Source of the DNA: Siphonodentalium dalli | Lineage: Eukaryota; Mollusca; Scaphopoda; Gadilida; Siphonodentaliidae | Length of the DNA stretch: 64,000 nucleotides | Assembly: GCA_032622095.1 (NCBI GenBank) | Contig: CP136068.1 | Coordinates: 123,447,989-123,511,988 of the forward strand | Direction of reading: 5' to 3' | In this document: positions 13,634-24,095 of the stretch, piece after piece | Numbering within the stretch: position 1 is the stretch's first letter | Layout of the letters: each line of letters starts with the position of its first letter | Notes under the pieces: generated by a model | What the model saw: the letters and a program-made list of their open reading frames with translations, nothing else | What the model was told of the DNA's origin: nothing | Databases searched by the model: none | Program-made: the position numbers and the translations under genes

Positions 13634-13699
13634 ATTTATATTTATGGCTAATAATACGATCTTGGTGGCGTTACCATTTCTGACTATGGTTTTCTTGTG
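13634..13699 (+). repeat. 66-bp direct repeat, copy 1
   Basis: The stretch 'atttatatttatggctaata...cttgtg' recurs almost unchanged at 17571-17636, 3937 bases away, where it follows another dispersed repeat (ttaacggaattctgag). Confidence 0.8.
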
Positions 13700-13775
13700 T
13701 TTATCTGTATCGCTGACTGCTTCTATGTGAAAATCCCTCTGGCGCGACGCCCATTATAATTATGACGAGTCATTG

Positions 13776-14330
13776 TTTATTACGCCACCTAGTGTGGTGT
13801 TACTTGCATTTGGTTTTTTTATATCGCATGGAGTACAGGGCGAATGTATTCTTGGAGATTGTTTGTACCTTACTCAATCGTACCGATATAATCACGTAGA
13901 TGCCGAAATTGTAAAGTTAACGCCAGCGGTGTATAATACGTTTATGAAAATATGATAAATCCTATCGATAGAGTCAGGACAGGCTCAAATTGTAAACTTA
14001 AAGTCACCGGTGTAATAATATGTTGTTGAAAATATAAATAATCTGATAGCCTGAAAATATTGTATAACCTATTGGGAGCCCATAATAAATGGGAATAACC
14101 TATTGGGAGCCCCTTCTGTATTTTATGGAGATTGTTTGTACCTTACTGAATCGTACCGATATAATCACGTAGATGCCGAAGTTGTAAAGTTAACGCCACT
14201 GGTGTATAATATGTTTATGATAAATCGTATCGATAGAGTGAGGACAGGCTCAAATTGTAAACTTAAAGTCGAAAATATAAATAATCTGATAGCCTGAAAA
14301 CATTGTATAACCTGTTGGGAGCCCCCTGGT
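13776..14330 (+). repeat. Direct duplication of the TTATTACGCCACC repeat
   Basis: The sequence 'ggagattgtttgtaccttac...' through 'ctcaaattgtaaacttaaagtc' occurs at about 13854-14003 and again at 14127-14270 with a few changes. Open frames across both copies resemble secreted peptides, but neither has a convincing ATG start: the first would begin at TTG. Confidence 0.75.
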
Positions 14331-14640
14331 GTAGTGAACTGAATTATGGGTAATTTTAATTGGAGTGCGCATGTCTGTTTTTTTTGTAGTAACGGCCATC
14401 TTTTATTTTCTGCATGCGCAGTCTATATGCGTTCTTTTGGGGAAATTCGCTATTTTGGTTAAGTGAAACAATGGTATGAGTTCAATGTTTGTTTGTATAT
14501 AAGAAAGTATATTGAATTTTGGAGGCCGACAATTGTATCTATTTGAAGATTAAAAGTTGCTTGTGTGTATTTAGCTGTGCATGGTTCGTTAATTAGGCCA
14601 GCCTATTGTCATATTAGAACGTCTCCAATAACATACAACC

Positions 14641-14725
14641 TCTCTGCAGTTAACATTGTGAATTTGGCAACAGTCCAAGCAGGCCCTCTAATGGAGCACT
14701 GTGAATTTGGCAACAGTCCAAGACA
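14641..14725 (+). repeat. Short direct repeat pair
   Basis: 'gtgaatttggcaacagtcca' occurs twice, about 40 bases apart, immediately left of a hairpin element. Confidence 0.7.
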
Positions 14726-14742
14726 CGTGGGGTATATATAGA

Positions 14743-14882
14743 ATACACACGTAGTGTTTCTGAATACCAAATTTACACCACGAGTGGGATTGATGGTTTA
14801 CCACACGAGCTTTAGCGAGTGTGGTAAATCATCAATCCCACGAGTGGTGTAAATTTGGTATTCAGAAACACTACGTGTGTAT
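14743..14882. repeat. 140-bp hairpin (near-perfect palindrome)
   Basis: ATACACACGTAGTGTTTCTG at the left returns inverted at the right end. Arms of about 63 bases differ at only a few positions and enclose a ~14-base loop around 'gagctttagcga'. This is a foldback MITE or other hairpin-forming element. Confidence 0.85.
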
Positions 14883-14886
14883 TTTG

Positions 14887-15661
14887 TTTATACCATGACC
14901 AGTACAGGAGCAACAACTGCTATGAAATCGAAATAAACCCACTTAAATTAAGATGATTCTGTCGCACCATTCACAATCATCCCCGTTGTGTTCCCCACAC
15001 TTGGCCGTACATCGACGTACACTATCACAGCTGATCAGGCGTATTGATACATTGAATTAGGTCAACATTCAATTGTACGAATATGGTATCATTGTAGCCA
15101 ATTCACAATAAACTGTAATCATGATGAAACCGCCATAAATAAACAACATGAATATATATATGGGAATACGAATTTAATGAATATAAATATAACACATTGC
15201 GGGAACTTTTTTTTCTCCGCCGTACAGTGAACAGGAAACCACGAAAGTCATTTTGAAATCCACCGTTTGTTGTTCGAGTTTTTTACGTCTATTTCTTGAA
15301 ATATATGTTCAATTTGTTGATCTGGATGTGATTTCCACGGAAATAACTGTTCGTTTTTATCGCATTAGTGAGTATAATATTCAATTGAATCGAAAGTATC
15401 AAATTGTTTTCATCGCGAGGCGCTACATTTTAAAAATAGAGTGATTTTGATCGAGGTCATGGAAGGTTAATGAAAGGTCAACTCGGATGTAGTTCTACTA
15501 TGGGTATAAACTTTAACCATTGAAATGCCATTAAAACGTGTTACCCACAGTAGAAACGTGTTACCCACGGTCGGACTCCTGTTCACACACAGTAGGGTGT
15601 ACAGCACAAATATATTATATAGCATGTTTGTACACAGTACAATAGGGAGTCATGGTATAAA
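14887..15661. mobile_element. Possible element bounded by TTTATACCATGAC
   Basis: TTTATACCATGAC at 14887-14899 is repeated inverted at 15649-15661. The ends are short, no target duplication is clear, and the interior has no coding potential I recognise. It may be an older DNA element. Confidence 0.3.
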
Positions 15662-16416
15662 ATAACTGAACACCTGTGGCCAACTTGATCTCCAGAATGT
15701 TTTTAAGTGGAAGGGACAGTGTAGTGGGGTGGGGGTGGAAGTTAGATTTTGAGTGTGTATGATTCACAACTTTTGTAAAAAAAAGTTAATGCACATGTAG
15801 TTGGAAATTTCATACATTATTACACTACAACATAAAGGTTAAAATACATGGTTACCATTGCCTGGTATCCCAACTAGTAATTATTGTCCCCATTATGATG
15901 GGGACGGGGATCGAATGATGGAGGTATTTTGAGGGGGTGGGAGTCACAACTGTTATAAAGAATTTTAACAGTTGGAAATTTCATACATGATTACACTAAC
16001 TTTTTGTCCCCATTTATTTTACTGCTGTCTTGTTTGTTACTGTATTCCTGATATGGAAATAATAAAGAGCATTTATTACGCCACCTGTGGTGTATCTAGC
16101 TGCTGAGATTTTGATATTGCGTGGTGGACAGGGCGAATGCATTGTGGGGCTTTTATTTATAGAGTTGGAAATTCCGTTTATTTAAAAGTCGGAACTACGC
16201 GACCAGTAGCCCAAGTCCAGTAAAACGGTTCGTTATAGGTGCTGGTTGTTATTGTTATTTTAACGGAATTCTGAGTTGGTCATTCGCGAAACCAATATAT
16301 TTTATATTCTATAATTAAAACCGTGGGTATATAATATATGATCCTCTTTATGGATATTGTAGGAAGGTAAATTTAGCTAAAGCGGTGGGATATCTTGCAA
16401 GACAACACATTTCGGT
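15662..16416. other. No gene; diverged direct repeats
   Basis: Two diverged copies of 'gttggaaatttcatacat.attacacta' lie at about 15803 and 15971. A further TTATTACGCCACC repeat starts near 16072. At about 16259 is 'ttaacggaattctgag', which recurs at 17517. No exon was recognised. Confidence 0.5.
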
Positions 16417-17126
16417 TTGCGCTATAACTGCTCAATGTTTTAAGGTGTTACACAACGTCTGATAAAAAGAGTTCTATCGGGAATATTCACACTATTTTTT
16501 CAGAGAACATGCATAGAGTAAACATAGTCCTATCGGACTATCGTAAAGTAGTTCCGTTTAATTCGGGATTAATTAACCCTCAGACTGCCGAAACTGCCGA
16601 CAATAAATTCGCTTGTTCGTGTCCGCCGAAAATCAAACTTGCCTGTTTAGAGGTCCCATTTTCGTGGCTAATGGTGATAGAATCACAATTTTTCAGTCAA
16701 ATTCATGGATAAATTACATTACACTTAATCGGCTTATGTCCGCGGCCATAAACCTGCGTTTTGATAACAATTTATTTGAGACAAACTGTTGCGCGGGTAT
16801 CAGTCGGCGCTTATCGGTTGAAGTTATTATGATCGTGCAGCCTGCGCGTGCAACAAGTGTTCAAATACAACAGAAGAAAAAAATACTATGTCAAATAAAT
16901 AACGTCATCAATGGACAGACAAGTTTCATTTCCGCGGGACACGAAAAAGCGAATTTAATGTCGTCAGTTTCGGCAGTCTGAGGGGTTTAATTAATCTCCT
17001 TTACGATATCCCGATAGGACTATATTTACACTATGTTCTCTGAAAAAAAATGGTGTGAATATTCCCGATAGAACTATTTTTATCAGACGTTTTGTAACAC
17101 ATTAAAACATTGAGCAGTTAGCGCAA
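16417..17126. mobile_element. ~710-bp element with ~235-bp inverted termini
   Basis: The left end TGCGCTATAACTGCTCAATG and the following ~235 bases return inverted up to about 17126, with scattered mismatches and small gaps. The ~250-base centre is unique. Direct copies of 'ttaacggaattctgag...ccaatatattttatatt' flank it at 16259 and 17517. It looks like a foldback or MITE-type insertion; ORFs through the arms are by-products. Confidence 0.75.
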
Positions 17127-17570
17127 TTTTCTGGAATATCGGACTATTTCGTCTATAAAAATACGATGAGCAACTGAAAATGTTTTTCAACATTCTGGAA
17201 GGGGTAGATGTCCAGGTATATATGTTTAAAATTTCACGCATAAACTATGACAGATAACAAAGTTATAATTAGTTTTATAGGCCCACCATAAATCCCCTAT
17301 AATAAACGCATGCCCCCGTAAGCACATGGCTTTGCTGTGGATGCTTTCGTTCCCAGCATGCATCATTCTCGCTATCTGTAAAATGTCTATGAACAATGGC
17401 TGTGCCACGCACTCTTAGCTTTGATCCGCATTTAGAAGCATTCTGGTGTGGCGAATGAGAAACCTGCAGTAATTTATAAGCCGTAGTTCATTGTAATAAT
17501 TTGAAGAATTACTTATCTTAACGGAATTCTGAGGCGGTCCATTCATGTAACCAATATATTTTATATTATG

Positions 17571-17636
17571 ATTTATATTTATGGCTAATAATACGATCTT
17601 GGTGGCGTTACCATTTCTGACTATGGTTTTCTTGTG
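17571..17636 (+). repeat. 66-bp direct repeat, copy 2
   Basis: Second copy of the sequence at 13634-13699. Confidence 0.8.
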
Positions 17637-17746
17637 CCTATAGATTAACTGGCTAACTCAGTGTGAGGGTTCGTACCTGGTCTAATACCTTGTGTCGTAT
17701 ATATGCTTATTTTCTTCCTGTACAGATTTGTTTTTCAATTTCAAAT

Positions 17747-18004
17747 ATGCCTATCACACAGCCCTGTTATGTGTGTTCGCAAGTGAATAATCAATGCAAT
17801 TTTGATTGCAATGTTGCAACTGAGCTTTCGATTATGGAATCCAGCAGGCTGTCAATGGACAACATTCAGCAACCTCCTGATTTGCCCGCTAAGCGTTTTT
17901 TGTCGACAACGTCAGGTGTATACACCATCCGATTACGACCGAGTTCGGCGACATCGCCCCAACCAAGAAAACAAAAATATAAACCAGCTTCATCAAATTA
18001 TTGA
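17747..18004 (+). CDS. Possible exon, 85 codons, cysteine cluster, function unknown
   Basis: The ORF starts at ATG 17747, about 22 bases after a good acceptor-like site (tattttcttcctgtacag). Its N-terminus has CYVCSQVNNQCNFDC, a C-x2-C-x6-C-x3-C arrangement that could bind zinc; the rest is rich in S, P, K and R with no fold I recognise. It lies in transposon-rich DNA upstream of the retrotransposon and could be a remnant of a mobile-element protein. No donor or partner exon was identified. Confidence 0.2.
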   Translation: MPITQPCYVCSQVNNQCNFDCNVATELSIMESSRLSMDNIQQPPDLPAKRFLSTTSGVYTIRLRPSSATSPQPRKQKYKPASSNY

Positions 18005-18394
18005 TGAGCCGGTCCAAAGCCCGGGTAAATGGTGATGGGAGTTTTGTAATCAAGAGATGGGTCGCGCACTGTGCATACACCGGTACTTAATTGTGACTGA
18101 CATAATAGGTCATAATTTAGATTTTACACATGTCAAAAGCGGGTAAAGCCAAAAGACACTGTAGCACATGGATGTATTCCCACGAATAATATACGAATAA
18201 CACTGTAAAGCTCGAGATATCATTTTTTTTTAATTTCCACACAATGGGTGCGGGGTGCGAATTAAATTTCCCAAATATGGAATTTCGGAAATTCCAAGTT
18301 GGAGATACCCCTTTCCACAACGACTCACTGAGTTGTCCCGGTCGAAAGCCCCCATTCTCCAAACGGAGACACTATAGTATGGATGGATCAGGGC
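18005..18394. other. No gene recognised
   Basis: Unassigned sequence left of an inverted-repeat arm. Confidence 0.4.
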
Positions 18395-18615
18395 CAGCTC
18401 GTCCCAGGGCCCACTCGGTCCAAACAGTTTTTGGGACGAGCTGACCCGGCTTTTGTGGCCGAGTGGGCCCGGTAATTCGCAGTCATTTACTGGCAAATAT
18501 GAGCCGGTCCAGTTGCTACCACGGCCAGGTAACTTTATAACATGGTGACTCCAGTAGCGTTCTTTAACGTGCACACGCCGATGCGTGTACGGGTGATTCT
18601 CCCTTAAATGAACAA
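18395..18615 (+). repeat. Left arm of an imperfect inverted pair around the retrotransposon
   Basis: GGCCCACTCGGTCCAA near 18406 and a ~37-base segment ending 'ttctcccttaaatgaacaaatt' near 18613 both return inverted at 24073-24092 and 23816-23856, in mirrored order. The DNA between these anchors is poorly conserved. The arm also contains its own short foldback around 'ggccgagtgggcccgg'. Confidence 0.45.
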
Positions 18616-19027
18616 ATTCGTCCAGAAAATTCTGAAAAAATGAAATATGTCACATGCCGATGAATTTTATGTGAGTATGTAGCACAGATATTGGTGACCA
18701 CGAAATTGACATTTGGCAAATTTATAGGGCAAGGCCAAGGTCAATCAAGGTCGTTCATTACAGCATGTGCTAATGACGTTTTTGGGTTGAATCAGGGCGA
18801 CGTCATTGTCAAATTCGCTCTTTCTCCAAAACGTGTGTTTAATTCGAATATCATGATTAATGGAAACCAACCAAACTTTTGCCACTTGTTTGCCATTTGC
18901 CCTTTAATAGTTGAATTATCAACACGTACACCACGGAGTAGCCGAGTATGTACCTGTCCAAACGACGTATCGGACAGCTCCGCACGTTGAGACGTCTATG
19001 AGATACGGCCATTTGAATATAGTGGTG

Positions 19028-19292
19028 GAAATTTGTGTGTTTTGTGGGCGTGACTTAGAGTTCAAACTCTCTAAGAGGTCAACGAATACAGGGTACAGAT
19101 CTGATAATTGGAAACAGATTTTGATCGCATAAATGGTGAGTCCTATCAAGTCTGGCATGCCCTGGTCCATCGTACACTTGGTTTGACGCCAAACGATGGA
19201 GGAACTCTGGTGTAGACAACGTGAACATACGTCAATCAAACTCTGTTCCTCAAGGGGTTCGCCAAATTGCAAAGAGAATTTACAATAGAAAA
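19028..19292 (+). repeat. 265-bp direct repeat, copy 1
   Basis: Nearly identical to 20154-20418; I saw two differences (gagtcc/gattcc and gtctggc/gtcgggc). It contains an open stretch starting ICVFCGRDLEFKLSKRSTNT with a CxxC, which ends at a stop before any clear splice site. Confidence 0.9.
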
Positions 19293-19659
19293 CAATGTCG
19301 ATGGATTTCTCTTACATGTTTCAAGATATCGAACTGAAATTTGGTATTTAGGGGTTTTTCGATGAGCTAAATCAGATAGAATTGTCAGTGAGATATTGCG
19401 ATGGCCCAAAATGTGTCATTGACGCCTTTGCTATACCACACGAGCCGGAAATCGTCCCACAGGCAGAACGATTGTTGAAAAGTTCCGAAACAGTTGATTT
19501 TCAAATTGTCAGCTGCTTCTCTCTGAGCACACCCCCCCCCCCCACTCACTCACTCACTCACACCCCACGATCCAATAGGAACTATATGTGTATGTACATC
19601 GTGTTGACCCTTTTACAACAGAACCACCCAAATATTCTAATCGTGAAATGTGTCTGTGG

Positions 19660-20060
19660 CTGGCTGTAACGTTATTCTGCGTCGCGATGTGGACATGTCG
19701 CGGTGTGGACAATTTTTATATTTTCTTCATTTTTTGTCATTTTCTGTTTATGTCAGGCGTCCATTCGTTTTTATTCACGATTCTTCACCCCATGTGTACT
19801 ATTTGAGCAATTTTGGTAGTCTCCCGACATATTTTCTAGTTCCTTTGATAGCGTCGCGGTGTGGACATTAATTAAGGTGCGCTGGAGGGTACACTTATTT
19901 TCGTCTCATTTTTCATGTGTTTCGATTCTTTATATTGTCCAAAATCTTCAAAACAAAAATTCAAAAGGCAAAACTTTCTTATGCATATGGTAGGTTGTTG
20001 CCCTTAGTTAAAATGAAACCGGGATGGCCTATAAATAATGTCGCGGTGTGGACATTTCTT
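19660..20060 (+). repeat. Dispersed TCGCGGTGTGGACA motif, four occurrences
   Basis: GTCGCGATGTGGACATGTCGC near 19680 contains two variants back to back. Exact TCGCGGTGTGGACAT recurs near 19854 and 20041. Intervening DNA is not repeated. An ORF of up to 95 codons near 19382-19669 overlaps a C-run and CACT microsatellite and is not taken as coding. Confidence 0.6.
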
Positions 20061-20153
20061 GAGACAGGCGGTTTTCGATGTTTCAGAGTCAATATTTACA
20101 TCAAACCACGAAAAACGTGCATCATAAATGATATTCATAGATAAACAGTCCAA

Positions 20154-20418
20154 GAAATTTGTGTGTTTTGTGGGCGTGACTTAGAGTTCAAACTCTCTAA
20201 GAGGTCAACGAATACAGGGTACAGATCTGATAATTGGAAACAGATTTTGATCGCATAAATGGTGATTCCTATCAAGTCGGGCATGCCCTGGTCCATCGTA
20301 CACTTGGTTTGACGCCAAACGATGGAGGAACTCTGGTGTAGACAACGTGAACATACGTCAATCAAACTCTGTTCCTCAAGGGGTTCGCCAAATTGCAAAG
20401 AGAATTTACAATAGAAAA
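20154..20418 (+). repeat. 265-bp direct repeat, copy 2, abutting the retrotransposon
   Basis: Second copy of 19028-19292. Similarity ends exactly where retrotransposon-type sequence begins (20419). Confidence 0.9.
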
Positions 20419-23400
20419 GCATAAATCTTGACAGCTTCACCTTCCACTCATATGAAGCTGACCCCAACATATATGAATGCCTCAACCTGGACTCAACCAT
20501 CGACTCAGTTTCATCAGAGTCTGTCTTCAACCCAATGGAGGCAAGTACACCAGTACCACGAAATAGACCGAATAGCACACGGAACACCACCGGATCAACA
20601 TCATTTCGTACTGGACCGTACAAATTACCACCCAAGAGAAATATGAGGATAATGACAGTTAACTGCCGCAGCATAAGAGACAAACACGCCGAACTAGCTG
20701 CATCACTGGAATACACCAAGCCAGATATCGTAATAGGCACTGAATCATGGCTACAGGGAGTCAAACCTGGGGAAAACCCAACACCTGAGCACATCAAGTC
20801 AAGCGAAATTTTCCCAGAGAACTATGCGTGCTACCGAAATGACAGAGTATCCACTGGAGGGGGCGTCTTCATCCTTGTCCACAAGAACTTAATATCAACG
20901 GAGCAACCACAACTGGTGACAGACAGCGAAATAAACTGGGTCAAGGTCAGATCAACATCCAGCAAGGACATATTGATAGGGGCTTACTATATGCCACACA
21001 GAGAGAACCACCACATCGCAGAGCTAGAGAAGTCCATCAACCTAGCGACATCTGGAAAGCAAAAACACATGATCATCTGTGGGGACTTTAATTGCCCGGA
21101 TATAGAGTGGAACAGCTCAGTAGTAAACAGAGGAGCCCAAGACAAAGATATACAAACTCACCTACTAGAAATCATGTCAGAAAAAGGGCTAAAACAAATC
21201 CACGAACAACCAACGCGGGGAAAGAACTTGCTAGACCTGGTCTTCACCAACAATGCATCACTGGTAAAATCATCAACCAGCATACCAGGCATCTCTGACC
21301 ACGCCATAGTCATTACTGACATCGACATGAAGCCCAGATACCAACATTCAAAACCAAGGAAGTGCTATCTATATAAAAAAGCAGACTGGACACAACTTGG
21401 ACTGGATCTGCAAATACTGGGAGAAGGCCTACGTACACTAAATAGTGCAACCGTGGAGGATATGTGGAAACATCTGAAGGAGGGCATACATAGATCTATG
21501 GACCAACACATACCCTCTAAGCTGATATCACCAAAGCAGAACACTCCATGGGTAAACTATAAGATCAAGAAATTGCTACGAAAGAAACAGCGCCTATATA
21601 CACAGGCAAAGAAGAACAACAACTGGACCAACTATCGAGCCATGCAGAAAGAATGTAAAAGGGAAATGAGGAAGGCTGAGTGGGATTACATCAACGCTAA
21701 GATTAAAGAAGGTTTAGAACAAAAGTCGACAAAACCATTCTGGAGATACATCAAGAGCAGAAAACAAGATAACATCGGAGTGTCGCCGTTGAAATCGCAA
21801 GGCAAGCTGGTTGACGACCCAAAAGGCAAAGCAGAAATTCTGGTAAAGCAGTTCCAGTCAGTATTCACCAAGAACCAACCACCACTTCCTGACCTTCCAC
21901 CCAAATGCGAAAACATCGGCAAACTGACAGTGACAGTGAATGGCGTCGAAGCCCTGCTGAAGAGGTTAAACCCAACCAAAGCCTCTGGCCCAGACGGTAT
22001 CCCAAACTCCATCCTAAAGAAGTACGCAAAACAACTGGCACCTGCCTTCAGGCTCATATTCCAACTATCATTAGACACAGGCACATTGCCAAGGGACTGG
22101 CGCAGCGCCAACATAGCCTCAGTCTACAAAAAAGGAGACCGACATCAAGCGGAAAACTATCGTCCTGTGTCCCTAACATCAGTACCGTGCAAGCTACTAG
22201 AGCACCTCATATGCCGCCATATCCATGAACATCTGGAGAAGCACAACATACTAACAAAGCTAAACCATGGCTTTCGAAGGGGATATTCCTGCGAAACACA
22301 ACTAGCAGTGACAACACAAGACATCCTACAATCATTTGACAACAAGAAGCAGATCGACGTGGCCATCCTTGATTTCTCCAAAGCTTTCGACACTGTGCCA
22401 CACGACAGCCTATTGACCAAACTAAATCACTACGGTATCACAGGCCCGGTCAACAGATGGCTAGCATCCTTTCTGAAAGAAAGAAAGATGAGAGTTGCAC
22501 TCGAGGGATACTACTCAGAAGAAGTTGACGTGTTATCAGGAGTACCACAGGGAAAAGTATTGGGACCGCTGCTCTTTCTCTGTCACATAAATGACCTACC
22601 GGACACAGTAACATCACAAGTCCGCCTATTCGCAGATGACTGCCTCCTGTACCGCCAGATAAACACCTACAAAGACCACGAAATATTGCAACAAGACCTA
22701 CGCAAACTGGAACAATGGGCCACCAAATGGGGGATGCGCTTTAATCCAACTAAGTGCTACATTATGAGCCTAAAGCAGAAGACACAAAGATTTTACCAAC
22801 TGGCAGGGCAGATACTCCAAGAAGTCACAAACAACCCGTACCTTGGCGTCCAATTCTCCAATGACATGCAGTGGCATCACCACATCGAGTCCACCACGAA
22901 GAAGGCAAACTCCACCCTCGGCTTCCTTCGGCGTAATCTCAGGTACTGCCAAATGGATCTTAGAAAAACGGCATACATAGCATTAGTCCGCCCTCAGCTA
23001 GAGTATGCAGCAACAATCTGGGATCCTCACTATGAAAAGGACAAGACAAAGCTGGAGAAGGTGCAACGCAAAGGAGCAAGATTTATAAAACAGGACTACC
23101 GAACGAGAGAGAAAGGCTGTGTAACATCAATGCTAAGTGAACTTCAACTACCATCCCTAGAAGCAAGAAGAAAGGAACAGAGACTGACACTATTTTACAA
23201 AGTGGTAAAGGGATCAGCCCCGGGTATCAACCCCGAACACTACCTAAGAAACTACCGCCCAAAGAGGAAAAAGAAACCCACAAAATTCAAGGATTTTGTT
23301 AGTGACAACATCGTGGAGAAACTAACCACAAATAACGAAAGTGCCTACGAACCAATTCATACAAACACAGACCAATACAGATATTCCTTCTTCCCGAGGA

Positions 23401-23560
23401 CTGTACTTGACTGGAACAAACTGGACAACAGCACAGTCAATGCCGCCGACCTAGAAACATTCAAGGCGGCTCTGGGAGAACAAAAATAGCGCTCCTCACA
23501 CCGTCCTGTAAAAGCCAGCTTTGGTCACTAGGACGTAACAACTACAGATACAGATAACAG
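20419..23560 (+). mobile_element. Non-LTR (LINE) retrotransposon, 5'-truncated
   Basis: One long ORF encodes endonuclease plus reverse transcriptase. The frame remains open upstream of its first ATG to about 20418, where a TAG lies in the adjoining 265-bp repeat, so the 5' end looks cut off, without ORF1. The 3' untranslated region is short and ends near 'actacagatacagataacag', a short tandem tail of the type found at CR1/L2-like termini. I found no target-site duplication. Confidence 0.85.
20535..23489 (+). CDS. LINE ORF2: AP-like endonuclease and reverse transcriptase
   Basis: This 984-residue protein would nick target DNA and copy the element RNA there (target-primed reverse transcription). 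The endonuclease-exonuclease-phosphatase domain spans about residues 37-260 with the expected residues: N43 (VNCRS), E70 (GTESWL), GDFNCPD from 183, and S254-D255-H256. The reverse transcriptase covers about 480-760 with motif A DFSKAFD (D613), SGVPQG (668-673) and the catalytic FADD (699-702). K674 follows SGVPQG where S is usual. The C-terminus (DWNKLDNSTVN...TFKAAL) resembles CR1/L2/Crack-type proteins; exact clade not determined. ATG 20535 is the first methionine in an open frame that may begin earlier. There is no stop or frameshift within it, so insertion may be recent. Confidence 0.93.
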   Translation: MEASTPVPRNRPNSTRNTTGSTSFRTGPYKLPPKRNMRIMTVNCRSIRDKHAELAASLEYTKPDIVIGTESWLQGVKPGENPTPEHIKSSEIFPENYACYRNDRVSTGGGVFILVHKNLISTEQPQLVTDSEINWVKVRSTSSKDILIGAYYMPHRENHHIAELEKSINLATSGKQKHMIICGDFNCPDIEWNSSVVNRGAQDKDIQTHLLEIMSEKGLKQIHEQPTRGKNLLDLVFTNNASLVKSSTSIPGISDHAIVITDIDMKPRYQHSKPRKCYLYKKADWTQLGLDLQILGEGLRTLNSATVEDMWKHLKEGIHRSMDQHIPSKLISPKQNTPWVNYKIKKLLRKKQRLYTQAKKNNNWTNYRAMQKECKREMRKAEWDYINAKIKEGLEQKSTKPFWRYIKSRKQDNIGVSPLKSQGKLVDDPKGKAEILVKQFQSVFTKNQPPLPDLPPKCENIGKLTVTVNGVEALLKRLNPTKASGPDGIPNSILKKYAKQLAPAFRLIFQLSLDTGTLPRDWRSANIASVYKKGDRHQAENYRPVSLTSVPCKLLEHLICRHIHEHLEKHNILTKLNHGFRRGYSCETQLAVTTQDILQSFDNKKQIDVAILDFSKAFDTVPHDSLLTKLNHYGITGPVNRWLASFLKERKMRVALEGYYSEEVDVLSGVPQGKVLGPLLFLCHINDLPDTVTSQVRLFADDCLLYRQINTYKDHEILQQDLRKLEQWATKWGMRFNPTKCYIMSLKQKTQRFYQLAGQILQEVTNNPYLGVQFSNDMQWHHHIESTTKKANSTLGFLRRNLRYCQMDLRKTAYIALVRPQLEYAATIWDPHYEKDKTKLEKVQRKGARFIKQDYRTREKGCVTSMLSELQLPSLEARRKEQRLTLFYKVVKGSAPGINPEHYLRNYRPKRKKKPTKFKDFVSDNIVEKLTTNNESAYEPIHTNTDQYRYSFFPRTVLDWNKLDNSTVNAADLETFKAALGEQK

Positions 23561-23815
23561 TGCACGTTCTCTGTCAATTAGATGTAAGATAACTTAATAG
23601 GAATAAAATGAAATTTCGCAGTTAGGCGATGAGACAGTGCGATTTTCGTGTTTTCTCGTTGTTTTTATCATGTAACTAAAGGCATGTGTTAATATATTAC
23701 AATACTGTTATATCATAACGTTGTGCCACATGCTCCTCATTGAAATGGAACGCCACAATAGGTCTTGTTTGTGGCACAATCATATTTTTATGGAACAATG
23801 GTACACGAGACATCA
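23561..23815. other. Retrotransposon right flank, no gene
   Basis: Contains a small inverted pair TTGTGCCACA/TGTGGCACAA around 23721-23782. Nothing else assigned. Confidence 0.4.
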
Positions 23816-24095
23816 ATTTGCTCGTTTAAGGGAGAACCACCCGTACGTGTACGGGTCAGCCATTAATGTCCGCGCCCGATTGTGGATATGAATTTCTTAA
23901 GTTGAGATTATAATATATTTCAGGGTTTTGTCCATCAATTTTGATTACTTTAGGCATGTTTGTCAAGATTACAAACTATAAGCGTTTCAGTGTGACGATT
24001 GCCTCTGGAGAGAAATCCCTTGGACCGAACCAGCGCGGTGCGAGCTGGCTCGGGACGAGTTGGCCCAGGTCGATTGGACCGAGTGGGCCATCGGA
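23816..24095 (-). repeat. Right arm of the imperfect inverted pair
   Basis: Carries the inverse of the 18395-18615 anchors: 'gctcgtttaagggagaaccacccgta' and 'ttggaccgagtgggcc'. Confidence 0.45.

Noticed and set aside
13773-14297. Tandem small secreted peptides (hydrophobic start then GDCLYLT.SYRYNHVDAE)
   Set aside because: The first frame starts at TTG, the second lacks the hydrophobic leader, and other copies of the repeat (11.5, 16.1 kb) are frameshifted. A dispersed repeat explains the similarity.
16509-16981. 67- and 122-codon ORFs as a transposase
   Set aside because: They run through inverted-repeat arms and overlap in different frames, with no catalytic motif.
20135-20797. 220-codon minus-strand ORF
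   Set aside because: Antisense to the LINE reading frame and the 265-bp repeat; the intact sense ORF explains the open frame.
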